Source: an uncultured bacterium | GTDB taxonomy: Bacteria; Actinomycetota; Coriobacteriia; Coriobacteriales; Coriobacteriaceae | NCBI GenBank assembly: GCA_905214525.1 | Contig: CAJMMN010000002.1 | Span: forward strand, 62,001 to 126,000 | Length of the DNA: 64,000 nucleotides | Direction of reading: 5' to 3' | Shown here: positions 10,501 through 18,302 of the stretch, piece by piece | Layout of the letters: the number at the start of each line of letters is the position of its first letter | Position numbering within the stretch: the stretch's first letter is position 1 | Notes under the pieces: model-generated | Database searches by the model: none | What the model saw: only the letters and a program-made list of their open reading frames with translations | Told to the model about the DNA's origin: nothing | Translations under genes and position numbers: made by a program

Positions 10501-12242
10501 ATATGCTCGAACTCTTCCTCGTTGAGCAATGGGCGCTCCAAGCGCACCAGCTGACAGGCCGTGCGGGAATCCTCGAGCAGGTTGCCGTGGTTGCCCAGGT
10601 AGAGCGTGGTCGAAGTCACCATGTGCTCGCGCAGGGCATCGATCGGAGGATTCGTGACCTGAGCGAACAGCTGATAGAAGTAGTCAAAGAACGAACGCGT
10701 CTTCTTGGACAGGCAGGCCAACGGCGCATCGATACCCATCGAGGCGAGCGGGGCCTTGCCCTGCTGGGCCATGGGGCGCACGACCTCGTCAACATCATCC
10801 CAGTGATAGCCGAGCTTGGCCATGCGCACGGCGGCGGGCACCTCGGCATCCTCGGCGGGCGCGGGCGCGGCGGGCTCATCGAGCGCGTCGACGGTCAGTG
10901 TCTCCTCGGCAATCCAGTCGCGGTAGGGCTTCTCCTTGGCATAGCGGGCGCGCAGCTCGTCGTTGTAGATCACGCGGCCGCGGGCAAAATCGACCTCGAG
11001 CATCTGGCCCGGTCCCAGGCAGCCGCTCGTCAGGATGTTCTCGGGGCGCACCTCGATGGTGCCCACTTCGCTTGCCAGCATAAAGCGGCCATCGCGCGTC
11101 ACGTAGTAGCGGGCGGGGCGCAAGCCGTTGCGGTCGAGGGCGGCGCCCAGCGTGCGACCGTCGGTAAAGGCGATGGCCGCCGGGCCGTCCCAGGGCTCCA
11201 TGAGCATGGACTGGTAGGCGTCGTAGGCGCGGCGCTCCTCGCTCAGACTGTCGTTGTGGTCCCACGGCTCAGGCAGCAGCATGGACGCAGCGCGCGTAAG
11301 CGGGCGACCGTTCATAACCAAAAACTCGAGCACGTTGTCCAAAATCGCCGAGTCGGAACCCTCGCGGTTGATGATGGGCATCACGCGCTCAAGATCGTGC
11401 TGCAGCACGGGGCTGTACAGGTTGGGCTCGCGGGCGCGAATCCAGTTGACGTTGCCCTTGAGGGTGTTGATCTCGCCGTTGTGGATGATAAAACGGTTGG
11501 GGTGCGCACGCTCCCAGCTGGGCGTGGTGTTGGTGGAGTAGCGCGAGTGGACGAGCGCAACGGCCGTCTTGACAGCGGCGTCGTTGAGATCGATGAAGAA
11601 GCGGCGCATCTGCGTGGCGACGAGCATGCCCTTGTACACGATAGTGCGCGAGCTCATGGAGCAGACGTAGAAGATCTTGTCGCGCAGGGCAAACTCGGCA
11701 TCGGCCTTCTTCTCGATAGTGCGACGGCACACGTACAGGCGGCGCTCGAAGGCGTCACCCGCCGGCGTATCGTCGGGGCGGCCCAGAAAGGCTTGCAGAA
11801 TGGTGGGCATGCAGGCGCGTGCCGTCTCGCCCAGGTCGTGCGGGTCGACGGGCACCTCGCGCCAAAAGAGCAGCGGCACGCCGGCCTCGGCGCAGCCCTC
11901 CTCAAACACGCGACGGGCATCCTCTACGCCCTTGTCGTCCTGCGGGAAGAACAGCATGGCCACGCCATAGTCGCCCTCTGCCGGCAGAATCTGACCGCAC
12001 TTTTGAGCCTCTTTACGGAAAAAGTGATGCGGAACCTGGAACAGGATGCCAGCGCCATCGCCGGTATTCTTCTCGAGTCCCGTGCCGCCGCGGTGCTCCA
12101 AGTTGACCAGAATGGACAGTGCGTCGTCCAGAATCTGGTGATGGCGCTCACCGTTGATATCGGCAAGCGCGCCGATGCCACATGCATCGTGGTCGAATTC
12201 GGGGCGATAAAGGCCCTGCTGCCGAGCGGAATCTGCCTGCAT
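7545..12242 (-). CDS. gltB: Glutamate synthase, large (alpha) subunit
   Basis: A 1565-residue ferredoxin/NADPH-type glutamate synthase large subunit, which converts 2-oxoglutarate plus glutamine to two glutamates. The N-terminal class II amidotransferase domain has the catalytic Cys at residue 21 (DHDACGIG) after a short propeptide that is normally removed. A central domain, an FMN-binding (beta/alpha)8 domain (KPGEGGHLPGKKV, SGHNGGSGAA) and a C-terminal beta-helix rich in glycine (VEGCGNHGCEYMTGG) follow in the usual order. The [3Fe-4S] cysteines are visible in CLMQRDCQQDTCPAG. The start follows GGGGAGG. It is the first gene of the gltB-gltD operon and is divergent from gpmA. Confidence 0.97.
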   Translation of the reverse strand: MQADSARQQGLYRPEFDHDACGIGALADINGERHHQILDDALSILVNLEHRGGTGLEKNTGDGAGILFQVPHHFFRKEAQKCGQILPAEGDYGVAMLFFPQDDKGVEDARRVFEEGCAEAGVPLLFWREVPVDPHDLGETARACMPTILQAFLGRPDDTPAGDAFERRLYVCRRTIEKKADAEFALRDKIFYVCSMSSRTIVYKGMLVATQMRRFFIDLNDAAVKTAVALVHSRYSTNTTPSWERAHPNRFIIHNGEINTLKGNVNWIRAREPNLYSPVLQHDLERVMPIINREGSDSAILDNVLEFLVMNGRPLTRAASMLLPEPWDHNDSLSEERRAYDAYQSMLMEPWDGPAAIAFTDGRTLGAALDRNGLRPARYYVTRDGRFMLASEVGTIEVRPENILTSGCLGPGQMLEVDFARGRVIYNDELRARYAKEKPYRDWIAEETLTVDALDEPAAPAPAEDAEVPAAVRMAKLGYHWDDVDEVVRPMAQQGKAPLASMGIDAPLACLSKKTRSFFDYFYQLFAQVTNPPIDALREHMVTSTTLYLGNHGNLLEDSRTACQLVRLERPLLNEEEFEHICAIDRVGFKTRRFRAVYRRDAGEGALQAALKQLAEDVEAAVRDGVNIVVLSDRAAAGEVPVPSLLAVGCVHNHLIRAGVRTFADIVVECGDAVSPHDFAALVGYSASGIYPYNAHACIRDLAARGDLDVTAEQGIANYNKAATAGIVSIMSKMGISTVQSYHSAQIFEAVGFTPEFVNAYFAGTVSRVGGMGVEDVEREQNERYDAALAILKSPAPDQLPTLGLTKWRPLGGEEHLIDPQTVYLLQTACREDSYDTFKEYSARLHRTGRAVRLRDLLDFDASGRTPVALDEVEPALNIVRRFNTGAMSYGSISKEAHECMAIAMNRLHGRSNSGEGGEDPRRETPLANGDSKNSAIKQVASARFGVTSRYLCSAFEIQIKMAQGAKPGEGGHLPGKKVYPWIAEVRQSTPGIGLISPPPHHDIYSIEDLAELIFDLKNANPGARVSVKLVSEAGVGTIATGVAKGAADKILISGHNGGSGAAARDSIWHAGLPLELGLAEAQQTLLQNGLRSRVVLEADGKLMDGTDVAVACLLGAEEFGFATMPLISMGCLMQRDCQQDTCPAGIATQNCRLRHGFRGKPEHVEHFMLFVAEQLRKVMASLGFRTVDEMVGHPECLRQIEVPGNRKANLLDLSPVLASATCEFGAHIPGADGRHFLPQMAADSELDKTLDSALFVPYTADARAHLRPIRFRADIANVNRCVGTILGNAVTKAHPEGLPVGSITVDCDGSAGQSFGAFLPRGITLNVCGDANDYFGKGLSGGEVSVRPNPHATYKFDENIIVGNVAFFGATSGRGFINGLAGQRFGVRNSGATVVVEGCGNHGCEYMTGGLALILGEVGQNFAAGMTGGVAYVFDQYGTLSARVNHESVELKAPTAGELAQIRELIQEHVDATQSPRGIKLLYSFETMSKHFVKVIPTEYERVLAIVAASEAAGKTHAQAEELAFDIVTGRASAADVARFDIAGGAAGAASVDASSVASTKKEA

Positions 12243-12592
12243 CGCGATCCTCCCCTAGATATTTAGACAGTCAGTTGAATAGGCATAGTAGGAGCATCGT
12301 CGGCCCGTTGTGTTTCCCACCCGTTTCGAAACAATCGCGTAACGCACACCGACCATCAACGTCTTGCTATCAAACATGTACGTCAGCCCCCAAACATGTC
12401 GAAATTTGACATCTTTGGAGGCTGACGTACACGTTTTAGTGCAGGGACAGCCGGCACATATGCATCTGGCCCCTTTGAATCATTCTGGAAACAAGGGCCA
12501 TGCGGACTTTTGCATGATGGGGCTCGACACAGCAGGCCTCAAGGGCGGCAACAAGACGCCCAAGTTCGGCCTGTAAGCTCACCGCTTCAAAC
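12243..12592. other. Intergenic region upstream of gltB
   Basis: No gene is supported in this 350-bp stretch. It should contain the gltB promoter, but no convincing -35/-10 pair stands out. It holds the 55-bp palindrome at 12377-12431. The part 12460-12576 reads like a coding remnant on the plus strand (LNHSGNKGHADFCMMG) with no start signal and no recognisable family. Confidence 0.45.
12377..12431. repeat. 55-bp near-perfect palindrome upstream of gltB
   Basis: Arms 12377-12403 and 12405-12431 begin TGTACGTCAGCCCCCAAACA and end with the inverted copy TCTTTGGAGGCTGACGTACA, with only a few mismatches. There is no T-run. It is about 135 bp upstream of the gltB ATG, so it may be a large operator or a dispersed palindromic element. 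Confidence 0.65.
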
Positions 12593-12809
12593 ATCTCAAT
12601 CTGTAACAGGAAGACCCAATTTTGGCGCCTAGATGTTACAGATTGAGATTTTCTGCGGAGCGGTTTTGGTTTGTCTCGATCTGTAACACGAAGGGCCGGT
12701 TTTGGCGGCCAGCTGTTACAAATCGAGATTTTCCATAGGACCATTTCTTCCTGTCTCGATCTGTAACACCTAGGCCCAATTTCCATCCCTAGTTGTTACA
12801 GATCGAGAC
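12593..12809. repeat. Palindrome array C (3 units, exact 80-bp period)
   Basis: Left arms start at 12593, 12673 and 12753, exactly 80 bp apart. Right arms start at 12634, 12714 and 12794, 41 bp after each left arm. Unit 1 carries two changes in the left arm (ATCTCAATCTG) matched by two compensating changes in the right arm (CAGATTGAGAT). The array lies in the divergent gap between gltB and gpmA. Confidence 0.92.
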
Positions 12810-12945
12810 ATTTCGGCAGCCCCCTTCACCATCCCATTCAAATAGAACAATTTTGTTAGTCTTGGTTAGCTTTTAAGCTTAAACGGGTATCCTTTGCGGC
12901 GTCAAGCAAACGGCACGCACACCGTGCCAGATCAAGGAGGCCCCT

Positions 12946-13719
12946 ATGGCGCACCAAGCAGACCAGCAGACGATGCAACTCGTCCTTATCCGTCACGGAG
13001 AGTCCGAGTGGAACAAGCTCAACCTGTTCACCGGCTGGACCGATGTCGAGCTCACCGACACGGGCCGCGAAGAGGCGGCAGCAGGCGGCCGCGCCCTCAA
13101 AGAAGCCGGTTTCGACTTTGACGTCTGCTACACTTCGCGTCTCAAGCGCGCGATCCACACCCTCAACATCGTGCTCGGCCAAATGGATCGCGAGTGGCTG
13201 CCCGTCATCAAATCCTGGAAGCTCAACGAGCGCCACTACGGTGCGTTGCAGGGTCTCAACAAGGCCGATGCCGCCGCGGAGCACGGCGACGAACAGGTGC
13301 TCATCTGGCGCCGCTCCTTCGATATCTGCCCGCCGGCACTCGAGCCGAACGACGCGCGCGATCCCCACACCCAGGAGCAATACCGTGATGTCGCGCCTGA
13401 TCAGCTGCCCTATACCGAATGCCTCAAGGACACGATCGCCCGCGCCTGGCCCTATTTCGAAGACGAGATTCGCCCCCAGATGCTCGCCGGCAAGCGCGTA
13501 CTCATCGCCGCACACGGCAACTCCCTGCGCTCACTCGTCATGAAGCTCGAACACCTCACGCCCGAGGAGATCCTCAAGGTCAACATCCCCACCGGCGTGC
13601 CGCTCGTCTACACCTTCGATACCGATTTCAATGTCCTCGACAAGCGCTACATCGGCGACCCGGCGACCATCGCCGCCAAGATCGACGCCGTGGCCAATCA
13701 GGGCAAAGCACACAAGTAG
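12946..13719 (+). CDS. gpmA: 2,3-bisphosphoglycerate-dependent phosphoglycerate mutase
   Basis: A 257-residue glycolytic mutase interconverting 3- and 2-phosphoglycerate. The phosphohistidine motif LIRHGESEWN starts near residue 14. The family fingerprints NLFTGWTDVELT, TSRLKRAIHTLN, LNERHYGALQGLNK and IAAHGNSLRSLV are all present in order. The ATG at 12946 is preceded by AAGGAGGCCCCT. The insertion around residues 125-150 (FDICPPALEPNDARDPH) is normal for the long GpmA form. The gene is probably transcribed alone or with mntH 75 bp downstream. Confidence 0.97.
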   Translation: MAHQADQQTMQLVLIRHGESEWNKLNLFTGWTDVELTDTGREEAAAGGRALKEAGFDFDVCYTSRLKRAIHTLNIVLGQMDREWLPVIKSWKLNERHYGALQGLNKADAAAEHGDEQVLIWRRSFDICPPALEPNDARDPHTQEQYRDVAPDQLPYTECLKDTIARAWPYFEDEIRPQMLAGKRVLIAAHGNSLRSLVMKLEHLTPEEILKVNIPTGVPLVYTFDTDFNVLDKRYIGDPATIAAKIDAVANQGKAHK

Positions 13720-13794
13720 CCCCAACCCAAAACCGACGCGTGGCGCCGCACGGCCCAGATGTGACGTCACGCCGCCCATACACAGGAGCGCACC

Positions 13795-15051
13795 ATGCTC
13801 AGCCATCTCAAACAACACTTTGGCTCCCGACGCACCGGTGGTCACGGAGGCCTAGACATTGCGCGGCATATCGGCCCCGGGCTGCTCGTGACCGTCGGCT
13901 TTATCGACCCGGGCAACTGGGCCTCCAATATGGCCGCGGGCTCGCAGTTTGGCTACGCGCTGCTGTGGATCGTCACGCTGTCCACGATTATGCTCATCGT
14001 GCTGCAGCACAACGCGGCGCACCTGGGTATCGCCACGGGCGCCTGCCTTGCCGAGGCCACGACACGTTATCTCCCCCGCTTCGTCGGGCGTACGGTGCTC
14101 GCCAGCGCCTATCTCGCGACCATCGCCACCGCCATGGCCGAAGTCCTGGGCGGCGCGATTGCCCTTCAAATGCTCTTTGGGCTGCCCGTGCGCGCGGGCT
14201 GCGTCATCGTGGCGGCAGTATCGATGGCGATGCTCATGACGAACTCCTACAAGCATGCCGAACGCTGGATCATCGCCTTCGTAGGCGTGGTAGGACTCTC
14301 GTTTTTGGCCGAGCTTGCACTAGTCAAGGTCGACTGGCCGCAAGCCGCCGCAAGCTGGATCACGCCCAGTATGCCCACTGGCTCTGCCGCGATTATCGTG
14401 AGTGTCCTGGGTGCGGTCGTTATGCCCCACAACCTTTTTCTGCACTCCGAGGTCATCCAATCCATGCACTTCGAAGGCCAAGGCGAGCAGGTTATCGAGG
14501 AACGTCTGCGCTATGAGCTCTTCGACACGCTCTTTTCGATGGGCGTGGGCTGGGCAATCAACTCGGCCATGGTCATCCTGGCCGCAACGACCTTCTTTGC
14601 GCACGGCATTGTCGTAGACGACCTCGCCGTCGCAGCGGACACACTCTCCCCCATTCTGGGCCCGGCGAGCTCGACCATCTTTGCGGTAGCACTGCTGTTT
14701 GCGGGCATATCGAGTAGTGTGACGGCGGGCATGGCGGCGGGCACCATCACCGCGGGCATGTTCGACGAGGAATACGACATCCACGACCGACATTCCTCGA
14801 TCGGGGTGGCGGCCAGTTTCGTCGGCGCAGTGGCGGCGTGCCTGGTCGTCCCAAATCCTTTTGAAGGTCTCATCTGGAGTCAGGCGCTGCTGTCGCTTCA
14901 GCTGCCGATTACGGTCTTTGTGCTCATACGGCTCACCAGCTCACGCCGCGTCATGGGCAAATACGCCAACTCGCGCCCGCTCAACGCGCTGCTCATAGGG
15001 ATCGGCGCCATCGTGACGATTCTCGATGTCGTGTTATTGACGGGGATGTAA
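13795..15051 (+). CDS. mntH: Nramp-family divalent metal ion transporter (MntH-like)
   Basis: A 418-residue inner-membrane proton-coupled Mn(II)/Fe(II) importer with about 11 hydrophobic segments. The helix 1 metal-binding motif DPGNW is at residues 40-44, and the helix 6 motif A-x-x-M (GAVVMPHNLFLHSEVIQ) supplies the methionine that confers transition-metal selectivity. The ATG follows CACAGGAGCGCACC. The length is typical. No manganese riboswitch could fit in the 75-bp gap after gpmA. Downstream is palindrome array D. Confidence 0.92.
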   Translation: MLSHLKQHFGSRRTGGHGGLDIARHIGPGLLVTVGFIDPGNWASNMAAGSQFGYALLWIVTLSTIMLIVLQHNAAHLGIATGACLAEATTRYLPRFVGRTVLASAYLATIATAMAEVLGGAIALQMLFGLPVRAGCVIVAAVSMAMLMTNSYKHAERWIIAFVGVVGLSFLAELALVKVDWPQAAASWITPSMPTGSAAIIVSVLGAVVMPHNLFLHSEVIQSMHFEGQGEQVIEERLRYELFDTLFSMGVGWAINSAMVILAATTFFAHGIVVDDLAVAADTLSPILGPASSTIFAVALLFAGISSSVTAGMAAGTITAGMFDEEYDIHDRHSSIGVAASFVGAVAACLVVPNPFEGLIWSQALLSLQLPITVFVLIRLTSSRRVMGKYANSRPLNALLIGIGAIVTILDVVLLTGM

Positions 15052-15078
15052 TGGGGCGGGGCACCTACCCAGGCAAAC

Positions 15079-15295
15079 GTCTCAATCTGTAACATCTAGA
15101 CACGCTTTTAATATCTAGATGTTACAGATCGAGATTATTCCGAGGGACAGCTCCGTTTGTCTCAATCTGTAACAAGTGGACCCAATTTTCACCGTTAGAT
15201 GTTACAGATTGAGACCTTCTGCCGGACGGTTTTGGTTTGTCTCGATCTGTAACAGGAAGACCCGTTTTGAGCCGTTAGACGTTACAGATTAAGAC
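15079..15295. repeat. Palindrome array D (3 units, exact 80-bp period)
   Basis: Left arms start at 15079, 15159 and 15239 and right arms at 15120, 15200 and 15280. The period is exactly 80 bp and the arm offset exactly 41 bp, as in array C. The inter-unit linker before unit 3 (15216-15238) closely matches the linker between units 1 and 2 of array C, so the whole 80-bp unit is homologous, not just the arms. It lies between the convergent mntH and rubredoxin genes. Confidence 0.92.
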
Positions 15296-15361
15296 AAAAG
15301 GTCGGCCGGACTCACAACAGACAGGATCGGCCAACAGCAACCGTGATCCCTTGGGGGCGGA

Positions 15362-15400
15362 GAAAAAGGGTCCCGGCCGGGATATCCGACCGGGACCCTT
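15362..15400 (-). terminator. Terminator of the rubredoxin gene
   Basis: On the minus strand AAGGGTCCCGG pairs with CCGGGACCCTT around a GATATCC-containing loop and is followed by a T-run (TTTTTCT). It begins about 40 bp past the rubredoxin stop codon. Confidence 0.85.
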
Positions 15401-15440
15401 GGACAGAGCTATATGTTGCCGTGAGCCGCGTGCCGACGAG

Positions 15441-15584
15441 CTACTCCTCGACGAGCTCAAACTGATCGGGACCGACGCCGCAGACCGGGCACACGTAGTC
15501 CTCGGGCAGCTCGGGCGTGTCGACCTCAACCTCGTAGCCACAAACGATGCACACGAACTTATACGTCTTCTTCTCCTCAGCCAT
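15441..15584 (-). CDS. Rubredoxin
   Basis: A 47-residue small iron-sulfur electron carrier. The two CxxC(G) knuckles that hold a single Fe are [10 protein letters not shown] and [14 protein letters not shown]. The ATG at 15584 follows a GAGAGGAGAAC site; a longer upstream frame adds 13 unlikely residues. The length is close to the minimal rubredoxin domain. The next gene upstream on this strand is a flavin reductase-like flavoprotein, so the pair probably works in anaerobic electron transfer, for instance detoxification of oxygen species. The specific partner is inferred. Confidence 0.95.
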   Translation of the reverse strand: MAEEKKTYKFVCIVCGYEVEVDTPELPEDYVCPVCGVGPDQFELVEE

Positions 15585-15673
15585 GATGTTCTCCTCTCGA
15601 ACGCGACTGGTGATGTACTTCATTTATCAGTATAGATTCTCAATAATATAATGCAAGTATTTTTAAAACATTT

Positions 15674-16177
15674 CTAGCCTTGATACGAGGACGCCTTCGG
15701 AGGCGTCTTGCCCTTCAGGACCTTATGGTAGTAATCGTAGGTGAGCGGCGTCTCGTCACTCAAGCGCTCGGCATCCTCGACCTCGCCGATAAACAGTAGA
15801 TGCGTGCCAACATCCACAGTGTCGATCAAATGGCAGCTAAACAGGGCCGCCGCGTGCTCGGGCACATAGGGCATGCCCAGAGCCGTCTCGCGGGTCTCGT
15901 ATTTGGCAAACTTGTCATAATCGCTGCTGGTGCGGAACCCAAAGTTACCGATGTAGAGCATATCGGCGGTCTGATCGATCACGGTCAGCGCGAACGCTTT
16001 GGCCGAAGCGATGACGCCCGAGGTGACGTTGTCCTTGTTCACGGCAACCGAAATGCGCGGCGGCATGGACGTCACCTGCACCGCAGTGTTGATGACGCAG
16101 CCGGCGCGCAGCCCGTCTGCCGCGGCGCTCACCACGTACAGGCCGCTCGGCATGGTAAAGAACGCAGTTTTGTCCAT
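15674..16177 (-). CDS. Flavin reductase-like FMN-binding protein
   Basis: A 167-residue flavin-reductase-domain protein, the split-barrel fold that binds FMN, comparable to the N-terminal half of high-molecular-weight rubredoxin. The ATG at 16177 is preceded by GGGAGTGATCG. Residues 8-25 (MPSGLYVVSAAADGLRAG) match the start of the fold. PPRISVAVNKDNVT and the FGFRTSSDYDKFAKY segment fit flavin and substrate contacts. The ATG lies 90 bp upstream of the rubredoxin ATG-side gap on the same strand, suggesting that both make a two-protein electron carrier equivalent to a fused Hrb. The electron acceptor is not evident. Confidence 0.85.
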   Translation of the reverse strand: MDKTAFFTMPSGLYVVSAAADGLRAGCVINTAVQVTSMPPRISVAVNKDNVTSGVIASAKAFALTVIDQTADMLYIGNFGFRTSSDYDKFAKYETRETALGMPYVPEHAAALFSCHLIDTVDVGTHLLFIGEVEDAERLSDETPLTYDYYHKVLKGKTPPKASSYQG

Positions 16178-16228
16178 AACGATCACTCCCCTAGCTCGGG
16201 TTGGAACCTCATGGATGTATGTACCCAC

Positions 16229-16262
16229 AAAAAAGGCAGCGCCCATAACGGACGCCGCCTTT
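16229..16262 (-). terminator. Terminator downstream of smpB
   Basis: On the minus strand AAAGGCGGCGTCC pairs imperfectly with GGGCGCTGCCTTT and is followed by six Ts. It separates smpB from the flavin reductase gene. Confidence 0.75.
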
Positions 16263-16307
16263 GAAACATATGTGTCAGAACAGTAAGAAAGATGAGACAC
16301 CCGCAGC

Positions 16308-16368
16308 TGCGGTGAAATAGGGACTGAATAGCCCCTCAAACAGGCAAAACAGTCCGTATTCCACCGCA
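16308..16368. repeat. 19-bp inverted repeat between smpB and its terminator
   Basis: TGCGGTGAAATAGGGACTG (16308-16326) and CAGTCCGTATTCCACCGCA (16350-16368) are inverted copies with two mismatches, separated by 23 bp. The element starts 16 bp past the smpB stop. It is likely part of the smpB transcript end. It is not a tmRNA gene. Confidence 0.65.
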
Positions 16369-16383
16369 ACTTATGAAGGACGG

Positions 16384-16854
16384 TCAGCGGTTGCGTTCCT
16401 TGAGGGCGCGGTCAATCTCGCGTTGAACATCGCGTTTGGCCATGTCCTCGCGCTTGTCGTAGAGCTTTTTGCCTCGGCCCAGGCCCAGCAGCAGCTTTAC
16501 GCGGCCGTCGGTATTAAAGTAGAGCTCCAACGGAACCAGCGCATAACCACGGTTGCGAAGTTTGCCGTCAAGAAAGTCGATCTCCTTGCGGTGCAGCAGC
16601 AGACGGCGCCGACGGTCGGGATCGCGATTCCACACGCCACCATGGCTATAAGGGTGGATATGTAGGCCGACGAGCCAGCACTCCCCGCCACGAATCAGTG
16701 CAAAGGTATCGGTAATCTGGCACGCGCGCTCGCGAATCGACTTGACTTCGGTACCGCTCAGCTCAATACCGCACTCAAACGTCTCATCGATAAAGTACTC
16801 GTGATGTGCCGAGCGATTCTTGGAAATGAGCTTGCGCTCGCGCTTACTGGGCAT
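16384..16854 (-). CDS. smpB: SsrA-binding protein SmpB
   Basis: A 156-residue RNA-binding protein that brings tmRNA to stalled ribosomes. It has the OB-barrel signature HHEYFIDETFECGIELSGTE, the GGECWLVGLHIHPY segment and the basic C-terminal tail KLYDKREDMAKRDVQREI, which enters the mRNA channel. The ATG at 16854 overlaps the 3' end of the upstream TPR gene by 11 bp, suggesting coupled translation. The tmRNA gene is not next to it here. Confidence 0.96.
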   Translation of the reverse strand: MPSKRERKLISKNRSAHHEYFIDETFECGIELSGTEVKSIRERACQITDTFALIRGGECWLVGLHIHPYSHGGVWNRDPDRRRRLLLHRKEIDFLDGKLRNRGYALVPLELYFNTDGRVKLLLGLGRGKKLYDKREDMAKRDVQREIDRALKERNR

Positions 16855-17761
16855 CGCCGGCCTCCTTGGCGCCATCGGCGTTTGAGCCCGCAGCCTCGCG
16901 CTTTGCCTTGCGCTCGGCGTTAAGCTCGGCATCACTCTCGCGCACCAGCTTGATAATCGCCGCGCACGCCTCTTCGCCCACCAGGTCGCGGGCACGGACC
17001 GTCAGGCGCGTAGCCTCCTGCTTGTCGCCGTCGCTTGCAGCATCGGTCGCGCACATGATCAGGCAGATGGCGATCTCGGCCGAAGGCGAGGTCGGCACGC
17101 CCTGCAGGGCGAGCTCACCCATCACATGGTCGTCACTCTCGTCCGCGGCATCCGGATAGGTGGTATGGATCTTGTTGAGCAGGCGCGTCGTATGCGCATC
17201 GTTGGGCGCCAGGCGCAGCGCCAGACGCGCGCAGCCCACGGCAGCCGAAATGTTCTCGGTCTCGGGCTCCAAGAAGTACTGACCCAAATTGGTGTAGGCG
17301 CGTGCGGCGCACTTACCGTCGCTCGCGCGCTCCAGCACCGAGAACGAGAGCGATGCCCACTCCTGCTTGTCCTCGAGCGCGCGGAACAGCTCGGCCAAGT
17401 CCAAGCGATAGTTGCAGTTCATGGGATCCCAACGCACGGCCTGCATCAGGGCATTCCGAGCACTCACATAATCCTGCTGGCGAATGTAGGCAAACGCCAT
17501 GTCGGAGTACAGGCGGTCAAAGGGAACCTCGACCTGCACCAGCTCGCGCGGATCCTTCTCCACGCGGCGATAGGCCAGGCGCTCAAACTTGCTGTCGAAG
17601 CTAAAGTACTGGCGCTTCTCCTCCGTCTTGCACTCGGCGTCGATATACTCCTCGGCGAGCTCCACCAGACGCTCCAACAGCGGCGTCGCCGTAGCCAGGT
17701 CGCCCTGCGCCAGATAGTTCTCGGCATACGTGATGTCTTCCAAGCTGATAGGCAGGTCCAT
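16844..17761 (-). CDS. TPR-like repeat protein of unknown role
   Basis: A 305-residue soluble, helix-rich protein. Helical pairs resembling tetratricopeptide repeats are seen at about 10-40 (AENYLAQGDLATATPLLERL), 85-125 (MAFAYIRQQDYVSARNALMQAVRWDP) and 160-195 (AYTNLGQYFLEPETENISAAVGCARLALRLAPND). The tail is Lys/Glu/Ala-rich and charged. No enzymatic motif is seen. It is translationally coupled to smpB by overlap, so it may act in the same stress or translation context, but this is inference from position only. Confidence 0.75.
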   Translation of the reverse strand: MDLPISLEDITYAENYLAQGDLATATPLLERLVELAEEYIDAECKTEEKRQYFSFDSKFERLAYRRVEKDPRELVQVEVPFDRLYSDMAFAYIRQQDYVSARNALMQAVRWDPMNCNYRLDLAELFRALEDKQEWASLSFSVLERASDGKCAARAYTNLGQYFLEPETENISAAVGCARLALRLAPNDAHTTRLLNKIHTTYPDAADESDDHVMGELALQGVPTSPSAEIAICLIMCATDAASDGDKQEATRLTVRARDLVGEEACAAIIKLVRESDAELNAERKAKREAAGSNADGAKEAGDAQ

Positions 17762-17820
17762 GACAACTCCTCGGTCCGGGCGGCAGACTCAACGCGCGCC
17801 TTAAATATCGGTCAATACAC

Positions 17821-17848
17821 AAAACCCGGGTCTCTTACGAGGCCCGGG
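17821..17848 (-). terminator. Terminator of the tRNA pair
   Basis: On the minus strand CCCGGGCCTC pairs with GAGACCCGGG (one mismatch, GTAA loop), followed by TTTTGTG. It lies 10 bp past the tRNA-Glu 3' end. Confidence 0.85.
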
Positions 17849-17858
17849 CGTTCAATTT

Positions 17859-17935
17859 TGGTAGCCCGTACCAGATTCGAACTGGTGATCTCCGCCTTGA
17901 GAGGGCGGCGTCCTAAACCGCTAGACGAACGGGCC
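17859..17935 (-). tRNA. tRNA-Glu (anticodon CTC)
   Basis: A full cloverleaf on the minus strand. The 5' acceptor arm GGCCCGT pairs with ACGGGCT, with one terminal G-U. The anticodon stem CCGCC/GGCGG holds loop CTCTCAA with CTC at 17901-17899, the T-loop is TTCGAAT, and the discriminator A is followed by an encoded CCA. It decodes GAG. It lies 17 bp after tRNA-Gln and is probably co-transcribed with it. Confidence 0.97.
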
Positions 17936-17952
17936 ATATGTAGCAAATGCAA

Positions 17953-18026
17953 TGGCTGGGATGGAGGGAGTCGAACCCCCATTGACGGAACCAGAATCCG
18001 CTGTCCTGCCATTAGACGACATCCCA
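17953..18026 (-). tRNA. tRNA-Gln (anticodon CTG)
   Basis: A minus-strand cloverleaf with acceptor TGGGATG/CATCCCA, anticodon stem GCGGA/TCCGT, loop TTCTGGT with CTG at 17994-17992, T-loop TTCGACT, discriminator G and encoded CCA. It decodes CAG. A good promoter lies 45 bp upstream. Confidence 0.97.
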
Positions 18027-18070
18027 ATGACTGCATCGCTGCGCTCGGCTGTGCCTTTGCGCAAGAAAGA

Positions 18071-18099
18071 AATATACGGGAAGTACCGCCGTGACGCAA
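18071..18099 (-). promoter_or_regulatory. Sigma-70-type promoter for the tRNA pair
   Basis: On the minus strand, -35 TTGCGT (18099-18094) and -10 TATATT (18076-18071) are separated by 17 bp. Transcription would begin about 35-40 bp before tRNA-Gln. Confidence 0.75.
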
Positions 18100-18302
18100 G
18101 CCCCAATTTTGACTTTTTTAAAATTCAGCCAAATTGGCCTAATTTAGTCCAACCCGTGAAGGACCTGTGAAGCCGACCGCTGCACACGAAGGGCAAAACG
18201 CCGCGAGCGGTAGCCGTCAACCGTTGGCAGATTCTACCGTGAAAACGATAGCACCAGGCAACACAATCGGAGTATCAATGATCGCGTAGATATCGAGGCG
18301 CC

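Noticed and set aside
12364..12576. 70-codon plus-strand open frame near gltB
   Set aside because: It starts inside a 55-bp palindrome with no ribosome-binding site. The latter half looks coding-like, but I can identify no family, so at most it is a remnant.
13720..13794. Manganese riboswitch before mntH
   Set aside because: Only 75 bp separate gpmA and mntH, too short for the yybP-ykoY aptamer plus expression platform, and no matching core is seen.
16178..16383. tmRNA (ssrA) gene next to smpB
   Set aside because: The gap is about 200 bp, too short for a tmRNA. It is explained by a terminator and a 19-bp inverted repeat, and no tag-coding or tRNA-like end is visible.
17859..18026. tRNA genes as an integration site for a mobile element
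   Set aside because: No integrase or tRNA 3'-end duplication is found near either tRNA, and the nearest tyrosine recombinase remnant is over 22 kb away.
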